A stretch of DNA of 64,000 nt, taken from Voacanga thouarsii. Taxonomy: Eukaryota > Streptophyta > Magnoliopsida > Gentianales > Apocynaceae. The first letter of the stretch is position 1. The number at the start of each line of letters is the position of its first letter. The DNA is taken from positions 2,313,736-2,377,735 of the forward strand of contig JANUWF010003375.1 of the NCBI GenBank assembly GCA_026120185.1. The letters run 5' to 3'. The notes beneath the pieces were generated by a model that worked only from the letters and a program-made list of their open reading frames with translations, was not told the origin of the DNA and made no database searches. The position numbers and the translations under genes were made by a program. Below, in pieces: positions 12,117-22,993 of the stretch.

Positions 12117-13397
12117 GCACTGGCTACAGCTTCAAAAACAGTGAACTGTCTTAAGGTTGTTCACAGTTTGCATGCATGCTTCGTTCTTGTTGGTGATTTT
12201 GACAGTGAGTCTCTAATTTACTGGAGCAGTATTAATAGCTATTTTTGTGAAGGGCTAACATTTGGATGTTCCCTTGTTCTGATGCTTATAGTTCCATGAC
12301 ATAATTTCTAATAGTATTGAATTGTTTCTAATTTATAGAAGAATGGATTAACTTTGAAACATGTGGAGTGTAACATACTTCACAAGTTAGATACACTTAC
12401 GTAAAGGAAGAAAGCTACCTTTCATATATCTTGGCCATTTTTATATCACATGAACAATTACTCAGAGTTCTTTTTCTCTATATTGAAAAGAAGATTATGT
12501 ACAATTACTACATGCTTGACAGTAGCCTTATTGTTTATATATTTATTATTTATGTTCTCTGTTCTGGCTGAATGCTTAGAAGAAGTGTAGTAGTAATGGA
12601 TTGTGGTTAACTCTTGCTTGCCCTGAAGGCCCTATAGATGTGGGTGGTTAGTGTCTGGGGTAACTTTAAGGAGTGGGCATTGATTCACAACATTTTTACC
12701 TAGTTTTTTATGTGAATCAGCTTCCCGATCTACCTGATAAAATTTAATTCTTTGGTATCCGTGCCACCCAATATCTAACATTAGAACTTCCCTTGATATA
12801 GTATACGTATGATATGACAAAATAAGGAATCAACTTTTTCTTTCTTCAGGGTATTAAAATGGTTATCTACAAGTCATTTTTTAGATTTCTCTACAGTTTT
12901 TTAGCAAAAAATAATACAACTCACTGTTTGCAATGCTTTAGCTATCATTTTATGCTAGGCGATTATAGATATATGTATATTTAATGTTAAAATTAAGGAA
13001 CAATTTTTTCCTAGATAAGATATGTGCTATGAAATTTTATGCATAAACTTTATTCATGGTTTTCATTATCTCATCTAGCACCCTACCTAAGTTCAATCAT
13101 GTAGAATGAATGAAATTTTTATGAAAAATTGTTTGGTCGTAGCTGATTTTGAACATGATATGAAATGTGGTGGAATAGATCTTTTTTGACAAATTGGCAC
13201 CAATATAATTTTTATATTATTTTCTTGACACAAAGAATTTGAATGCACAATGACAAGTAAGACATTTTGATTTGCATTTTCAGTGCCAATTATATACCAA
13301 GTCGACCGCGTACGTGATGGGAAAAGCTTTGCTACCCGAAGAGTGGAAGCAATACAAAAAGGAAATTTGGTATTTACATTGCTTGCTTCGTTTCAGA
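12117..13397 (+). pseudogene. Acyl-CoA thioesterase (ACOT/TesB-like) exon fragments
   Basis: Two adjacent exons of the plant acyl-CoA thioesterase II family. Exon 12117-12204 follows a TGCAG acceptor, encodes ALATASKTVNCLKVVHSLHA and ends at a GTGAGT donor. The second exon starts at 13284 after a TTTTCAG acceptor and encodes [20 protein letters not shown] and FTLLASFQ. The split codon across the intron restores the expected methionine. The family hydrolyses acyl-CoA to free fatty acid and CoA using a double hot-dog fold. The upstream cNMP-binding region and the downstream half are not found, and no clean GT donor follows the second exon, so I treat it as a captured or relic gene fragment. Confidence 0.8.
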
Positions 13398-13627
13398 TGA
13401 AGAATACTTTTAGAGAGAAGATTATGACAATTGTTGATCTTATTCTTCACATGTTAGACAATTTTCATCTATGTGCAGTAAATTCCTGAGTTGAAATTAG
13501 TAGTTCATTATTTCCTTTTCAACATATACTCTTTTCTCATAATATGTGAATTATCTACCATATTTTCCTATAGGAACTTGTTGAATGACAAAGGGCCTGT
13601 GCATTTGAGCTGCAACACATTTCAATT

Positions 13628-13957
13628 ACTATAGTTTGCATAATGTTTTCTGCAACTAACTATTTGCTACTTTTTTTTTTTTATGCAGTGAGACTTGTAC
13701 TTTGAATCAGTAATTAGTGAAGTACATGGAGAATGAAAATTTTATTTATGCAGTGAATCAAACTGACTAGAAAGAAAAAAGATAAACAGAGAATTGCTCT
13801 TATAGCTTGATGGAAATCTGGCTTTACATAGATCATGATTGAAGGAAAGCAGCATGTTGCTAGCCTTGTAGAGTGTGATATAAGGCTTAAGTTGAGTTAG
13901 ATATTGACATAATGGTTCCTCTTTTTTAACCTACTACAGCATATATGGGCTTCATTG
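13628..13957 (+). repeat. 330-bp dispersed repeat, copy 1
   Basis: Nearly collinear with 45259-45594 in the same orientation, with about one difference per ten to fifteen bases and small indels. It contains a poly-T tract followed by GCAG and no coding frame. Both copies lie among exon fragments of unrelated genes. Confidence 0.93.
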
Positions 13958-14544
13958 CCTAACGAGGCAAAAATTGCTTATTATTATAAACCATAAGATG
14001 CATGTTAAGGGACCATTATTATTTGAAATAGAATCAATGCTCATTTTACTTCTGTTCACTAACTCACTCATTCGCATTCTACTTAATCTTCTCATTTTCA
14101 TTTCTATTTCTGCTGATATAATTTGGAAGCTTTTCCCCAAGTTTCTTTCAGCATCTGTACATGGACATAACTTACTCTCCTGCAATTTTCTATTTTAGGT
14201 ATGCTATGTTCTTATTTACGAAGCAACATGAAGAATTAGTTGGTATTTATGCTTCTTAGCTTGCACAACATCATTGCATTAACCTCTTTGTGCATATGAT
14301 GGAATTATGGCTGAATAGCATGTCTAATTGAAATATAGCAATTGAGTATGTCAGATATAATATTTTGCTTTCTGCAATTAAGTATTTGCCCTTTCATCTG
14401 GAGATGATATATATTTGGACCCTGCCACATTTTGTTTCTTTTATTGCCAATTTTTCATTTGGCTTGAGGTTTTGCTTACACTATGATTATTGATTGCATT
14501 TGAGTTGCATCTATTTTCTTGATTAATAAGATTCATTTTTTTTT

Positions 14545-14763
14545 TTCAATTCAAGGAGGAAAATAAGTGCCATGGTTGGTTCCAACTCAAGATCATGTAT
14601 ATGAATCTACAGAACCTGTATTCCTCGAATTGCATGTAATTGCAATGCTCTGCTTAACTTCTGGTGAATGGATGGCTCCAGATGCAACCTTGTGTACAAC
14701 TTTAATGAGTGCTTTGTATTCTTCTGTGACTGAGGAAGTAGTAGTGAATCGTCAACTTATGGT
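14545..14763 (+). pseudogene. Unrecognised exon-like fragment
   Basis: An open stretch follows a T-rich tract ending in CAAG and stops at a GTATGT donor (14764). It encodes [20 protein letters not shown] and [15 protein letters not shown], a helical-looking peptide. I do not recognise the family. Its context, between thioesterase and DUS3 exons, suggests another captured exon. Confidence 0.4.
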
Positions 14764-14920
14764 ATGTTTGCTCCTATCTTCCAAGCAATTGAGTAAGAGA
14801 ATAGTGAAATTTTTAATAATTGTTCATTGTGGTTTTTTTGTTGTTTATCTGCATTTAGTCGTAACTAATACTGATTGTGTTGTTATACAAACTGATAAAA
14901 GCTTAACATTGCACCTACAG

Positions 14921-15064
14921 GAGAAAAAGATTATTGATTTTAGGGAAAAGCTTTATCTTGAACCTCTGACTACAGTGGGGAATTTACCTTTCTGGAGGGT
15001 TTGTAAAGTTCTTGGAGCTAATGTAACGTGTGCTGAAATGGCAATGTGCACTAATCTTTTGCAG
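14921..15064 (+). pseudogene. tRNA-dihydrouridine synthase 3 (DUS3-like) exon
   Basis: One exon with a CTACAG acceptor and a CAG|GTTGGT donor. It encodes [36 protein letters not shown] and AMCTNLLQ, the start of the FMN-binding TIM barrel of DUS3-type enzymes, which reduce uridine 47 of tRNA. Only this exon is present (48 residues of a protein of several hundred). The reading frame is open, but the rest of the gene is not nearby, so it is an isolated gene fragment. Confidence 0.85.
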
Positions 15065-16324
15065 GTTGGTATACCAATTTTCACCACTTAATTCTTGTGT
15101 TTTCTAATGAGATTATTGGAAAAAAAAAATTCTTGTTTAATTAGAATATGAACATTATAGCAGAGTAATTTTATTTTGACCTTTATCATGTTAACTATGA
15201 ACCTGTTTAATTTTCTTGTATTTGGTTGTGTATTTCACTTTCACAACCATGCCATGAAGCATAGTTAGCTGGAGATGGAGTTAAATATTTATTGAACAGC
15301 AGTTATTGCTAGCACCTCTCCATCTCAGATAATATATGTCTACGGATTTTTTTTTTTTTTTTTGTCGGGGGTGGGTGGGGGTGGGGAGGGATGGGTTTGT
15401 TTGAAAATGATTATCATGGCACATTAGTAAATATGAATATATTATATTTATATATTATAAATATACTATTATCATAGCAGTGAAAATAAATATATATATT
15501 TTGCTGCACTAATATATTCCCATCTGCTCCCTAATAGATTGTTATAGGACGTACTAAATCCTATCCATAACAATAACTAGTTATAGATTAATTGCAACCT
15601 GCGTGTTATGTATTTGTTCACGGCCATTGGAAGTGAATTAAAAAGTCTAGCAAAGCTGCCTAAACTATAGTTACTACCCCAGCAGAAGCCTGCAGACTAT
15701 TTAAATCCAGTTTCTTGATTATTTTTTTTTAAAATCTCCCCTAGCAATTGGATGTAGGAAATAGTTTATCTTTGCTTATTAAATTATCTTTAGCATAATT
15801 CTAATTTCCAAGATATGCCTTTTTATTAAAGGTATCCCACAATTCACATGTCCTTTCTCTTTAACTGAATTATGCATCATCTGTAATCATTTGTTTTTAC
15901 TTCCATCATTGTTTTTATATAATAATGTTAGCTGCCTTGCAGTGCTCAAAGCGGGCAGCCAAGAAAATGGAATTTCCTCTATGAGAGAGGGAAAGAGCTT
16001 GCTTAAATTAGTCTATTTTGGGAGAGAATTACAATTTCTTTAAATGGGACTGTGATGGTTTTGTAGGTTAGTAATGGTGGGACTTTTTCTTGTTGGGAAT
16101 AGGTATCTAGAGGAGAATTTTGTGAAGGTTTTACCATGTTCTCAGGGGAAAAACAGGTATCAGTTTTAGAATTATTTTTTCCCCATCTTCTCAGGATATC
16201 ACTGTTTAGTTTTCCCTTTTGTATTTTAGTTTATCTATTTCTATTTGTTATATGTTAGTTTTCTGCTTATCATTTTTTTTATTCTAATCTATTCATCTGA
16301 TGATTGTATTTTGTGGCTCTGTAG
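15065..16324. other. Non-coding spacer with a G-rich tract
   Basis: No recognisable gene. It contains a T-run followed by a G-run cluster at 15367-15395 (listed separately) and AT-rich DNA with AT dinucleotide patches near 15430-15500. Confidence 0.5.
15367..15395 (+). other. Potential G-quadruplex motif
   Basis: Six runs of three to five G separated by single or double non-G bases, preceded by a poly-T run. This satisfies the usual G3+N1-7 rule several times over. Confidence 0.75.
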
Positions 16325-16888
16325 ATGATTACAAAGAATTTGAAGATTATCCTCAGCATCGCCTCAAGTTCTTTTCATTGATTGTCCTATAGCTACACAC
16401 TGTTTTTGTGCTTTGATATGGTTATCAAGTGAGGTTTGTGCTGTAGCACTTCTATTGTTTTTTCCGTGTTATTTTTTCTTTCTAAAATTTCAATTTATTT
16501 ATCTATTTGAACATTCTATAATTCCATTTGTAACTTAACCTTGTGATGGATTCCATCATTTGTGCTTTCCGGCATATTGAAGAAAATATTGCTGCGAATG
16601 GACTTAAGCTTTTATTAGAGATGATCAGGAATTTTCAAGTTTGCATTTATTTTTTCACTGAATTCACTTAATTAATCTTATTGGATGTAAGTTTCTCATG
16701 TTGGTAGTTGCATTTTAAGTTTTTCATTCTCTTTTCTTTTTCTTTTTCTTTTTTTTATTCTTCTTTGTAATATGCCTATTGTTAAAGATCTTACCAATTT
16801 TTATTGGTCAGTTGTCGTAACAGTTTGTGGTGTAATCTCAGGTGGAGACTGGTTTATTAACTCAGCCATTATGTGATGCAGCATGACA
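16325..16888 (+). pseudogene. Exportin-1 (XPO1/CRM1) exon fragments
   Basis: Three exon pieces of the nuclear export receptor in gene order. 16325-16428 reads MITKN, then after a one-base loss EDYPQHRLKFFSLI, then a second one-base loss before the AIATHCF block. 16532-16638 reads LVMDSIICAFRHIEENIAAN and LLLEMIRNFQ, ending at a GT donor. 16842-16888 reads VETGLLTQPLCDAA before a stop. These come from the HEAT-repeat body of exportin-1, which carries leucine-rich-signal cargo out of the nucleus. The exon between the second and third pieces is missing, and frameshifts and a stop are present, so it is a pseudogene fragment. Confidence 0.85.
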
Positions 16889-17231
16889 CAGTGACAACAA
16901 CTGAGCTATAGAAGGAAGAGCTGACCTTAGTTTTTAATTGCATGCTTTTTGAATGAGTACCAATCTGGTTCAATATCTTTTTTGAGTACTATTTTTTCAT
17001 TTTTACTCAATTTGTGAGTGGGATTTTTTAGTCAAGAGCTAACCTTCCAACGTTCAAAATCCATATAATTGACTTCCTTGTGGAATTAAAAGAATTTTCA
17101 GCTCAAGTATATGTGCCTCCATTATATTTATTGTTGCTGCAAGCCTTTCTTTTTCCTTATTTGCTTTCCTTGTTTAACTTTATATACCTATTGTTTAGTA
17201 AAGTTTACTTGATGAATTCCATGTGGATCTG

Positions 17232-17453
17232 ATTGCCTGTACAAAGTATATAGGGGGTCCCTAAACACTTTGTGTTTAGCGACGATAATTTACTATCAGA
17301 ATCCCACATATGATGCACAATATTTCTGATCTTGATAAATCTATAATTTCTGTGTGTATATATATATATATATGTGTGTATATGTATATATGTATATACA
17401 TAATATATATATATATATATATATAGATATACGTATATATACATATATCATAT
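17232..17453 (+). repeat. Single minisatellite unit and (TA)n tract left of the Tat insertion
   Basis: 17232-17350 matches the units of the tandem array at 40624-41190 (AAAGTATATAGG...CTAAACACTTTGTGTTTAG...ACTATCAGAA). It is followed by a TA-rich tract to 17453, where the Tat LTR begins. It is the left-hand member of the array that the virus and the Tat element split. Confidence 0.8.
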
Positions 17454-18154
17454 TGTTGACGTCAACTTTGCCAAGTCGACATAACGGTTACTTTGAGCCG
17501 ATGCTAATTCGATAAGTTGGGACGAACCGATAAAGTCAACATTTCAAACAGCCGACAGTCATGGTCAACATTGGCACCACGAAGCCGATAAGAAGGAAAA
17601 CGGATTCCTGATCTTTCGGTGTAAGAATTATGCACGACCGTTGGGAGCACTCTTTGGCTGAAAGAAACTCCACGATTTGTTAGTGGCTCGATTACAGCAA
17701 GTATAAAATGGGAGTATTGCCCAGAACCGAAGACATCAATCAAACTATCAACCAACAATATTTAATTTCTTCTACTTTATCATCATTTACAGCTTTTTAG
17801 TCTAGGATTTCAATTCCTTAAAGCTTTCTTACTGCTTTGTCATAGCTTTCCTTTACAGTTTTATTTCCAATTTTTCCTTATAGCTTTTTGTTCTACTTTC
17901 GAATATTAGACCCTTTTTTATACTTTCCTTTAAGCAAGTTAATACAAGTATCAGTCTATTACCCCAGAAAAGTCCTTCCGTTGAGCATCTTTCAGCTGAC
18001 TTTCTTGAACCCTTTCTATAGTAAGTTCAAGGAACTCTGTCCCTGATTCAAAAGAGATCGATACCATTTTTGTTTCACCATATCGGATCGTTTGTGTTTA
18101 TCGGAGTGAAGCCGATCCCCATTTGCATCGGCTCCTTATTTTGACAACAACACA
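17454..18154 (+). mobile_element. 5' LTR of Tat-type gypsy element
   Basis: About 700 bp starting TGTTGACGTCAAC and ending TTGACAACAACACA, collinear with 27723-28424. A TATAAAA box lies at 17702-17708. Differences from the 3' copy are mostly transitions. Confidence 0.93.
17702..17708 (+). promoter_or_regulatory. TATA box in Tat 5' LTR
   Basis: TATAAAA about 250 bp into the LTR, conserved at 27971-27977 in the 3' LTR. This is the expected place for the RNA start of a gypsy LTR. Confidence 0.55.
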
Positions 18155-18156
18155 GA

Positions 18157-18174
18157 TTGGCATGCCCAGTGGGA
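18157..18174 (+). promoter_or_regulatory. Primer-binding site of the Tat element
   Basis: TTGGCATGCCCAGTGGGA lies directly after the 5' LTR, in the position and with the general form of Tat-group primer sites (TTGGC...CCCA.TGGG). I do not assign the tRNA. Confidence 0.6.
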
Positions 18175-18525
18175 CTAGAGGTCAGTGTTTGCATGCTATT
18201 ACAGTCAGGACGATCGATGGCAAAAAATTCACAACAGCCACCGGCACCAGAGTCATCCGAGTGACCCCCAGTCCGTGCTCTCCGGGGAGTCTTTGATCCT
18301 TCGGTTACTACTACCAGTTGTACTCAGGGTACTTCTGTGGAGCAAAGGTGTCAGTCCTTGCCCCCACTACCGGTGTCTCAGTCAACATCCACCTCACTGA
18401 CTGCCATTCGACATACTATGGAACAATGTACTGGCAAGCTCTTACAGGGTCTTATCCCATAATTTGCTACTATTTTTCGACCTCTGCTTCTGAATGAGCT
18501 TCAATAATTTGCGCAGAAGTAAAAT

Positions 18526-20250
18526 ATGCAAACCTTCACTCAGCCATCGGATTACCCTACACAAGGGACAAACATAGCACCTGCATACCCCATGCCGTCG
18601 GCTGATGGTGCACCTTCTTATGGCTTAGTGCACCTCTTGCGAAGAGAAATGTCCTTCCCTGCCACCGTAGGGTATCAAGTTCCAAGAATGGTGGCTCAAA
18701 ACATGTTGCCAACAGAAATGTTTCCAGGCAGGAGTCCAGACCCAACGACAGGGTTACCAATGACTTATGAAGCAGATCCAACCTTTGTTAGGAGAAACAT
18801 GCCACATTTTAGGGGGACAGCCAAATTACTCTGTTCCTTACCCTCCTTTATATCCGGTAATCATAGCGGCAAACCCAAGGTAGAGGATCGGAAGTACTGA
18901 GCCTTCCACGGGGCAAGGTCCCCTACCTGTCATGCAAAGTCCTCACCTCAGTTTCAACAGCCGTACCAGCCGGTGGATATGGTAGCGGAATTATTCCGAC
19001 AGTAGTCACGGGATCGGTTCGTATACCAAAAACCTTACCCTGAGTGGGTAGATTCCATGGCAATCCTCCCTTGAGGCTAAAAGCTGCCGAAGTTCTCAAC
19101 ATTTTCTGGTGAAGATAATAAGTCCACCACAAAACACATTGGAAGATTCAAAACACAATGCGGTGAGTTGGGAAACAAAAAATGGTATAAATTACAACTG
19201 TTTTCATTGTCTTTGACAGGAGCAGCATTCACATGGTATGCTAATCTAGTTCCTAATTCTGTATACTCATGGGCTAACATGGAAAGAATGTTTCACCAAC
19301 GTTTCTTTAAACCGATACCGAAAGTTTCCATCGCTGACCTTTTGGCAATAAAACAAAAGGGATCAAAAGATGTTGCTGATTTTATTGAACGTTTATGGCA
19401 AACTAAGTCCAAATGTACAACCCAGTTGCCTGAAACGGAATGTGCGAGAATTGCTATTAGCAGGATGCATCTGCAGCTCAAAGAACGACTCATTCTCCAA
19501 GACTTCTCAGATTTATCCTGGTTGTTATCTCACGTTGTCAGAATAGAAGAGATGATCAAGGAGAAAGAGAAGAGGCGTTCCGTCAAGTTCTCTCATGGCC
19601 AGACAATGATATTCGTCATAGACGATACTAATGAGGAAGATGAGGAGTAAGCTATAGAGGTAATGGTAGCAGAGTTGGTAAAGGGCACATCCTATACGTG
19701 TCCTCATTTGAAACCCGACAAGGGAAATGAGGAAATTGCCATATCAGGACCCTCCTATTTATTTGACGTCTCAAAAATAGAACAAATCTTTGACCAACTG
19801 GTGGCAGATAAGTAGATTCGTCTGGCTTATGGACACAGATCCCAATCCAGGAAGAATTGAAAGGAAAAAGGTACTGTAAATGGCATAATTCTTTCTCGCA
19901 TAGTACTAACAGTTGTATTATTTTCAGAAACATCATTCAGAAGGCTATCCAGGATGGAAGATTGAAGTTTGTAGACAAAAAAGAAGAGACTTTGGTAGAC
20001 ACAGATCCATTTCTGTTAGCCGATGCACATATGCTGCAAACAATGTTTGGGAAGCAGGAAGAGCATGCAGGAAACAACAAGCCTAGGGGGATAGGGGAAG
20101 GATTCCAGAGATTGGATGGTAAACCTTCAATTTTTACCCATTTATCTCCTCCCTCTTTTGCAGCACATTTCCATGGTAAAAAAGGGAAATTAACAGTGCA
20201 GGCACCCCAAGAGGGAACATTTCTGCCTGGCCTCTGTTCTCGATAGTCAA
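18526..20250 (+). pseudogene. Tat gag region
   Basis: The proline-rich N-terminal part is at 18526-18900. The capsid-like core is open from about 19084 to 19650: KLPKFSTFSGED, then LSLTGAAFTWYANLVPNSVYSW and FIERLW, the retrotransposon gag motif set. The gag C-terminal motif YCKWHNSFSHSTNSC followed by FRNIIQKAIQDGRLKF is at about 19875-19970. Stops between 18901 and 19080 and near 19820-19855 break the frame. Confidence 0.88.
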
Positions 20251-20348
20251 AGTCCCAAAAAAGACGAGAATAGTGGAAGCGGGCACAACAAAGGCGGCTA
20301 GTTGATACTTGGGTTGAAGAACAATTAGCCCCTGATAATGGCCAAAAC

Positions 20349-20759
20349 ATGCTCAGCATCTTGCCATCAAGTTTCCGAGCCACCTCTCGTCAAAAGTCCA
20401 TGGAAGAGGATTTTCTTGCGGAAAAAAGAGCTGCAGTGGAGTTGGTTGATGACAAAATTCCCCCAGAGGGGATGCTCTTTCCCATTCCGACAGCCCAAAG
20501 TGTTAACCATCTCAGGCCCCTGTACATCAAAGCACATATCAACGGCAAGCCACTTACTCGGATTTTTGTTGATGGTGGAGCTGTCTTAAACGTAATGCCT
20601 TTCTCTACCTTGAAGGGGCTGGGAAAGGATAAGTTGGATTTATCCCCTACCGATGTACAAATGGCTAATTTCACTGGAGAAGTAGCTGCGGCAGAAGGTG
20701 TTATCACCTGTGAAGTCACAGTCGGGTCTAAAATTAGTAAAACGGTCTTTTTTTTATAA
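20349..20759 (+). pseudogene. Tat aspartic protease domain
   Basis: The frame reads PLYIKAHINGKPLTRIFVDG followed by GAVLNVMPFSTLK. The active site is DGGA, where many retropepsins have DSGA or DTGA. The domain runs directly toward RT after a frame break at 20757. Confidence 0.88.
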
Positions 20760-20842
20760 TTGATGCGAAGCTAGCTTATTCCATTTTATTAGGTAGGGAT
20801 TGGATTCATGCAAACCGTTGCGTACCGTCCACTTTACACCAG

Positions 20843-22087
20843 ATGATACTAATCTGGGATGGAGAATGGGTAGAGCAAATCCCAACCGATTCTAATCCGT
20901 TTTCAACCGAAATCCACATGAACGAAGCTCTGTTTTATCATCCGACCGTTGATCCAAGCCAATACACCAAGCTAATGATGGCCCATAACTTGATCACCAC
21001 TGAGGAACCAAGCGGCCTACGACCTAAAGATCCAGAGGTCCGACGAGCTCCTGGCTTCGTTGCTCAAGATCCGTTAATAGAAGTAGACATAGGAGAAGCG
21101 GGGGAGAATAGAATAGCCAAGGTGAGTTTACATTTAACTATTGAGCAAAGGGATAAGATAACCTGTCTAATCCGTAAATACAAAGATTGCTTTGTGTGGG
21201 ACTATCATGAAATGCCAGGTTTGGACCGAAGCATTGTGGAACATCGCCTACCTGTGAAAGAAGGCCTTAAACCCTATAAACAACCAACAAGACATTTTAA
21301 TCCTGCATTGCTACCCAGGATCAAGGAGGAGGTAGAAAGGTTACTTTGATGTGTGTTCATCCGTACGTGCCGATATGCAGAATGGATATCTAACATCGTG
21401 CCGGTCATTAAGAAGAACGGTCAACTACGTGTCTGTGTAGACTTCAAAAACATGAACTTAGCCACTCCGAAGGATGAGTATGCTATGCCAATGACAGATA
21501 TGTTAGTAGATTCCGCTGTGGGTAACTAATTTTTAAGCTTCATGGATGGTTATTCAGGGTATAACCAGATATTCATAACTGAAGAGGATACACACAAAAT
21601 GGCGTTCCGTTGCCCGGGATCTGTCGGCTTATTCGATTGGGTGGTCATGTCATTTGGTTTGAAGAACGCTGGGGCCACCTTTCAACGGGCCATGAACCTC
21701 ATCTTCCACGACCTTATCGGCAGGACCATGGAGGTCTATATAGACAACTTGGTCGTAAAATCCCCCATGTTCCTACAACACTTAGTTGATTTGGAACAAG
21801 CGTTCCTCCGGATGCGTCAGCACCATTTGAAGATCAATCCGGCTAAGTGTGCCTTTGGAGTTACGGCCGAGAATTTTCTTGGGTTTTTAGTACACCAAAG
21901 GAGGATTAAGATAGATCAGAATAAGGCCCGGGATATTCTACAAGCAAGACCGCCTCAGACGAAGAAAGAGCTACAAAGTTTCTTGGGGAAGATCAATTTT
22001 CTACAGCATTTTTTGGCAAACGCTGCAGGTAAACAGAAGGTATTTTCTTCTCTACTACGATTAAAGTTATCTCAAGAATTTATCTAG
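20843..22087 (+). pseudogene. Tat reverse transcriptase
   Basis: 20843-21346 contains the connector and the RT N-terminus (VEHRLPVKEGLKPYKQ). 21347-21540 carries stops (TGA at 21347, TAA at 21527) but still encodes VCVDFKNMNLATPKDEY. 21542-22087 gives MDGYSGYNQIFI, AFRCPGS.GLFDWVVMSFGL, KNAGATFQRAM and YIDNLVVKS. The catalytic box is YIDN rather than YIDD, a loss of one catalytic aspartate, so the enzyme would be inactive even without the stops. Confidence 0.92.
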
Positions 22088-22143
22088 TAGCCTGAGCATC
22101 AGGAAGGGTTTGATCAAAAAAGGTAGCTTTATCATATATACCG

Positions 22144-22980
22144 ATGTTAGCTCCTCTACATAACCGGTCTCCCATGAAGTTATATATCTCAGCTGCAGAA
22201 GGATCTATCGGCAGTTTATTGGCTCAGGATGACCAACGAGGGATAGAAAGAGTAATATACTACCTTAGTTGGAATCTATCAGATACGAAGACCAGGTACA
22301 CCCCTATTGAAAAGCTATGTTTATCTCTCCACTATGGCATGCACAAAATTGGAGCATTACTTGTTATTTAGGGAAGTACATATCCTATGTAAGATAGATT
22401 TAATCAAACTCTTGTTGAATCACCTTTTACTGAATGGGCGGCTTATGAAATGGGCAGTCAAATTACATGCTTTTTCTCTAACTTATGTGCCACTGAAGGC
22501 TGTAAAAGGACAGGCTATTGTAGATTTTTTAGCTGAACATCCTTCTCTGGAGATACCACAAATGGATGGAAACAAGCTGCAGAGGTATGTTTCTTTAAAG
22601 CCATGGGTTTTACAATTTGATGGCTCAAGTACCCAATAGAAGGTTGGTATTGGTCTGGTTATTGAATCTCCGAATGAACAGCAGGGTAAGATCCACTTTG
22701 AGTTAAAGAAGGGGACAACTAATAATCAGGTAGAATATGACGCCCTTTTGTTAGGATTACAGATTCTGAAAGCACTGGAAGCTCGAGTAGTCAGAATTGT
22801 AGGGGATTCTCAAGTAGTTATCCGACAAGTATTAGGAAATTATAAATATGCTAACCCGTTTCTGTCGGATAGGTTACAGGAGGTAAAGGGGCTCCTTCAG
22901 CATTTCCAGGAGGTCATTCTAGCACATGTTCCCAGATCGAAAAATTAAAGTGCTAATGATTTAGCTCAGCTGGCTTCAGG
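22144..22980 (+). pseudogene. Tat RNaseH and second (archaeal-type) RNaseH
   Basis: 22144-22550 is the usual gypsy RNaseH remnant (GSIGSLLAQDD, then KTRYTPIEKLCLSL). 22600-22980 is a second RNaseH: LQFDGSS, GIGLVIESPN, NNQVEYDALLLGLQILKALE, VGDSQVVIRQVLG, ANDLAQLASGF. An additional archaeal-type RNaseH after the normal one is a known feature of Tat elements. Stops at 22369 (TAG), 22637 (TAG) and 22946 (TAA) interrupt it. Confidence 0.88.
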
Positions 22981-22993
22981 TTTTAGGAAAGCA

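Noticed and set aside
17205..17444. Minus-strand frame rich in Y, I and H
   Set aside because: It is the translation of a TA/TG repeat and a minisatellite unit.
19652..20383. Minus-strand open frames opposite Tat gag and protease
   Set aside because: The plus strand carries clear gag and protease motifs here; these are shadows.
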